64,000 bases of DNA, from contig NZ_CP011546.1 of NCBI RefSeq assembly GCF_001021065.1, positions 372,001 through 436,000 on the forward strand, written 5' to 3'. Position 1 is the first letter of the stretch; each line of letters opens with the position of its first letter. Below the pieces are notes generated by a model. It ran no database searches, was not told where the DNA came from, and was given only the letters and a program-made list of their open reading frames with translations. The DNA comes from Corynebacterium uterequi. Lineage in GTDB: Bacteria; Actinomycetota; Actinomycetes; Mycobacteriales; Mycobacteriaceae. A program made the translations under genes and the position numbers. Of the stretch, positions 63,452-64,000 are shown in pieces.

Positions 63452-64000
63452 ATGGGCAGTCTTGAGGAGATCGATGCTCTCGTCGTGACCGCCCAACAGG
63501 GCGACCGTCGCGCCCTGGAACGCCTGCTCTGCCTGGTCCGCCTGCCCATCCTGCGCTACGCGCGCGCCCGAATGAGCTCGACGGCGGAACCCACCCCGGA
63601 GGACGTGGTCCAAGAGGTGTGCCTCGCGCTGGCCACCGGCATAGACAGCTACACCTACACGGGCAAGCCCTTTATGGCCTATGTCTACGGTGTGGCGTCG
63701 CACAAGATCGTCGACGCGCGCCGCGCGGCGAGCCGGAACAAGTCCACCCCGGCCGAGGAGATTCCCGATGGGGTAGACACGCGTCCCAACCCGGAAGAAT
63801 CCGCACTTCACTCGGCGGGATGTAACGAAATGAGACAGCTGCTCGATGGGCTGAGTGATAGGGCCCGAGACATCGTGATTCTGCGGGTCGTTGAGGGTTA
63901 TTCGGCAGAGGAGACGGCGCGTCTTTTAGGGATGACGGCAGGAGCGGTGAGGGTCGCTCAGCACCGGGCATTGACTAATTTGAAGAAGCGCTTGCAAGGT
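63452..64000 (+). CDS. sigD: RNA polymerase sigma factor SigD-like, partial
   Basis: 183 codons are present and the gene runs off the window. An ECF-type sigma factor: region 2 contains PEDVVQEVCLALATGIDSYT and FMAYVYGVASHKIVDARRA, and region 4 contains LSDRARDIVILRVVEGYSAE followed by ARLLGMTAGAVRVAQHRAL. ATG 63452 follows AGGGAGG. Synteny (groEL1-whiB-sigD) supports SigD, which in mycobacteria and corynebacteria regulates ribosomal or cell-envelope functions. Confidence 0.92.
   Translation, partial: MGSLEEIDALVVTAQQGDRRALERLLCLVRLPILRYARARMSSTAEPTPEDVVQEVCLALATGIDSYTYTGKPFMAYVYGVASHKIVDARRAASRNKSTPAEEIPDGVDTRPNPEESALHSAGCNEMRQLLDGLSDRARDIVILRVVEGYSAEETARLLGMTAGAVRVAQHRALTNLKKRLQG

Overview
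The window is a high-GC actinobacterial chromosome segment. It is almost certainly from Corynebacterium or a very close relative in the Mycobacteriales. The evidence is the split spc/alpha ribosomal clusters, a complete ESX-4 type VII secretion locus lodged between truA and rplM-rpsI, a MusEFGK/MusI-type maltose importer, a WhiB regulator beside a SigD-type sigma factor downstream of groES-groEL1, and several decayed ISL3-family elements of a corynebacterial type.

Layout. 1-1200: relics (a truncated DUF2283-like gene, ISL3 ends, a tandem array carrying the palindrome GATGCACGTGCATC). 1233-4113: MFS exporter and M20 amidohydrolase operon on the minus strand. 4534-7202: rpsH-rplF-rplR-rpsE-rpmD-rplO. 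7306-15561: alpha-glucoside/maltose cluster (GH13 hydrolase, frameshifted binding protein, two permeases, MusI-like membrane protein, SDR, ATPase). 15918-17794: secY-adk. 17875-19255: dead ISL3 element. 19301-20146: a small secreted, bacteriocin-like protein with a two-TM partner, behind a promoter overlapped by a DtxR-box-like iron operator. 20306-25737: map, infA, rpsM-rpsK-rpsD-rpoA-rplQ, truA. 25783-39539: ESX-4 (eccB, mycP, eccD, eccC, the Rv3446c-type protein and two WXG100 genes), split between eccD and eccC by a roughly 4.4-kb island. The island holds a second palindrome array, an IS3-family element inserted into one palindrome, and a DUF222/13E12 HNH endonuclease gene. 39835-40823: rplM-rpsI. 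40920-44128: a nest of IS fragments around two paralogous HTH genes, bracketed by an 83-bp inverted repeat. 44189-49088: YeiH-type exporter with divergent LysR gene, GH3 beta-glucosidase, DUF1707 protein. 49128-60706: cell-wall precursor and t6A genes (glmM, glmS, alr, tsaE, tsaB, rimI, tsaD), with an EspC-like small operon, a hydrolase and an AAE-type transporter between them. 60732-62773: CIRCE, groES, groEL1. 62858-64000: whiB and the start of sigD.

The core is ordinary housekeeping DNA. What is unusual lies at the insertion points: the two palindromic arrays, the iron-controlled bacteriocin-like pair, the IS-bracketed HTH pair, and the island that separates the divergent ESX-4 transcription units. 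No tRNA or rRNA gene and no CRISPR array were seen.
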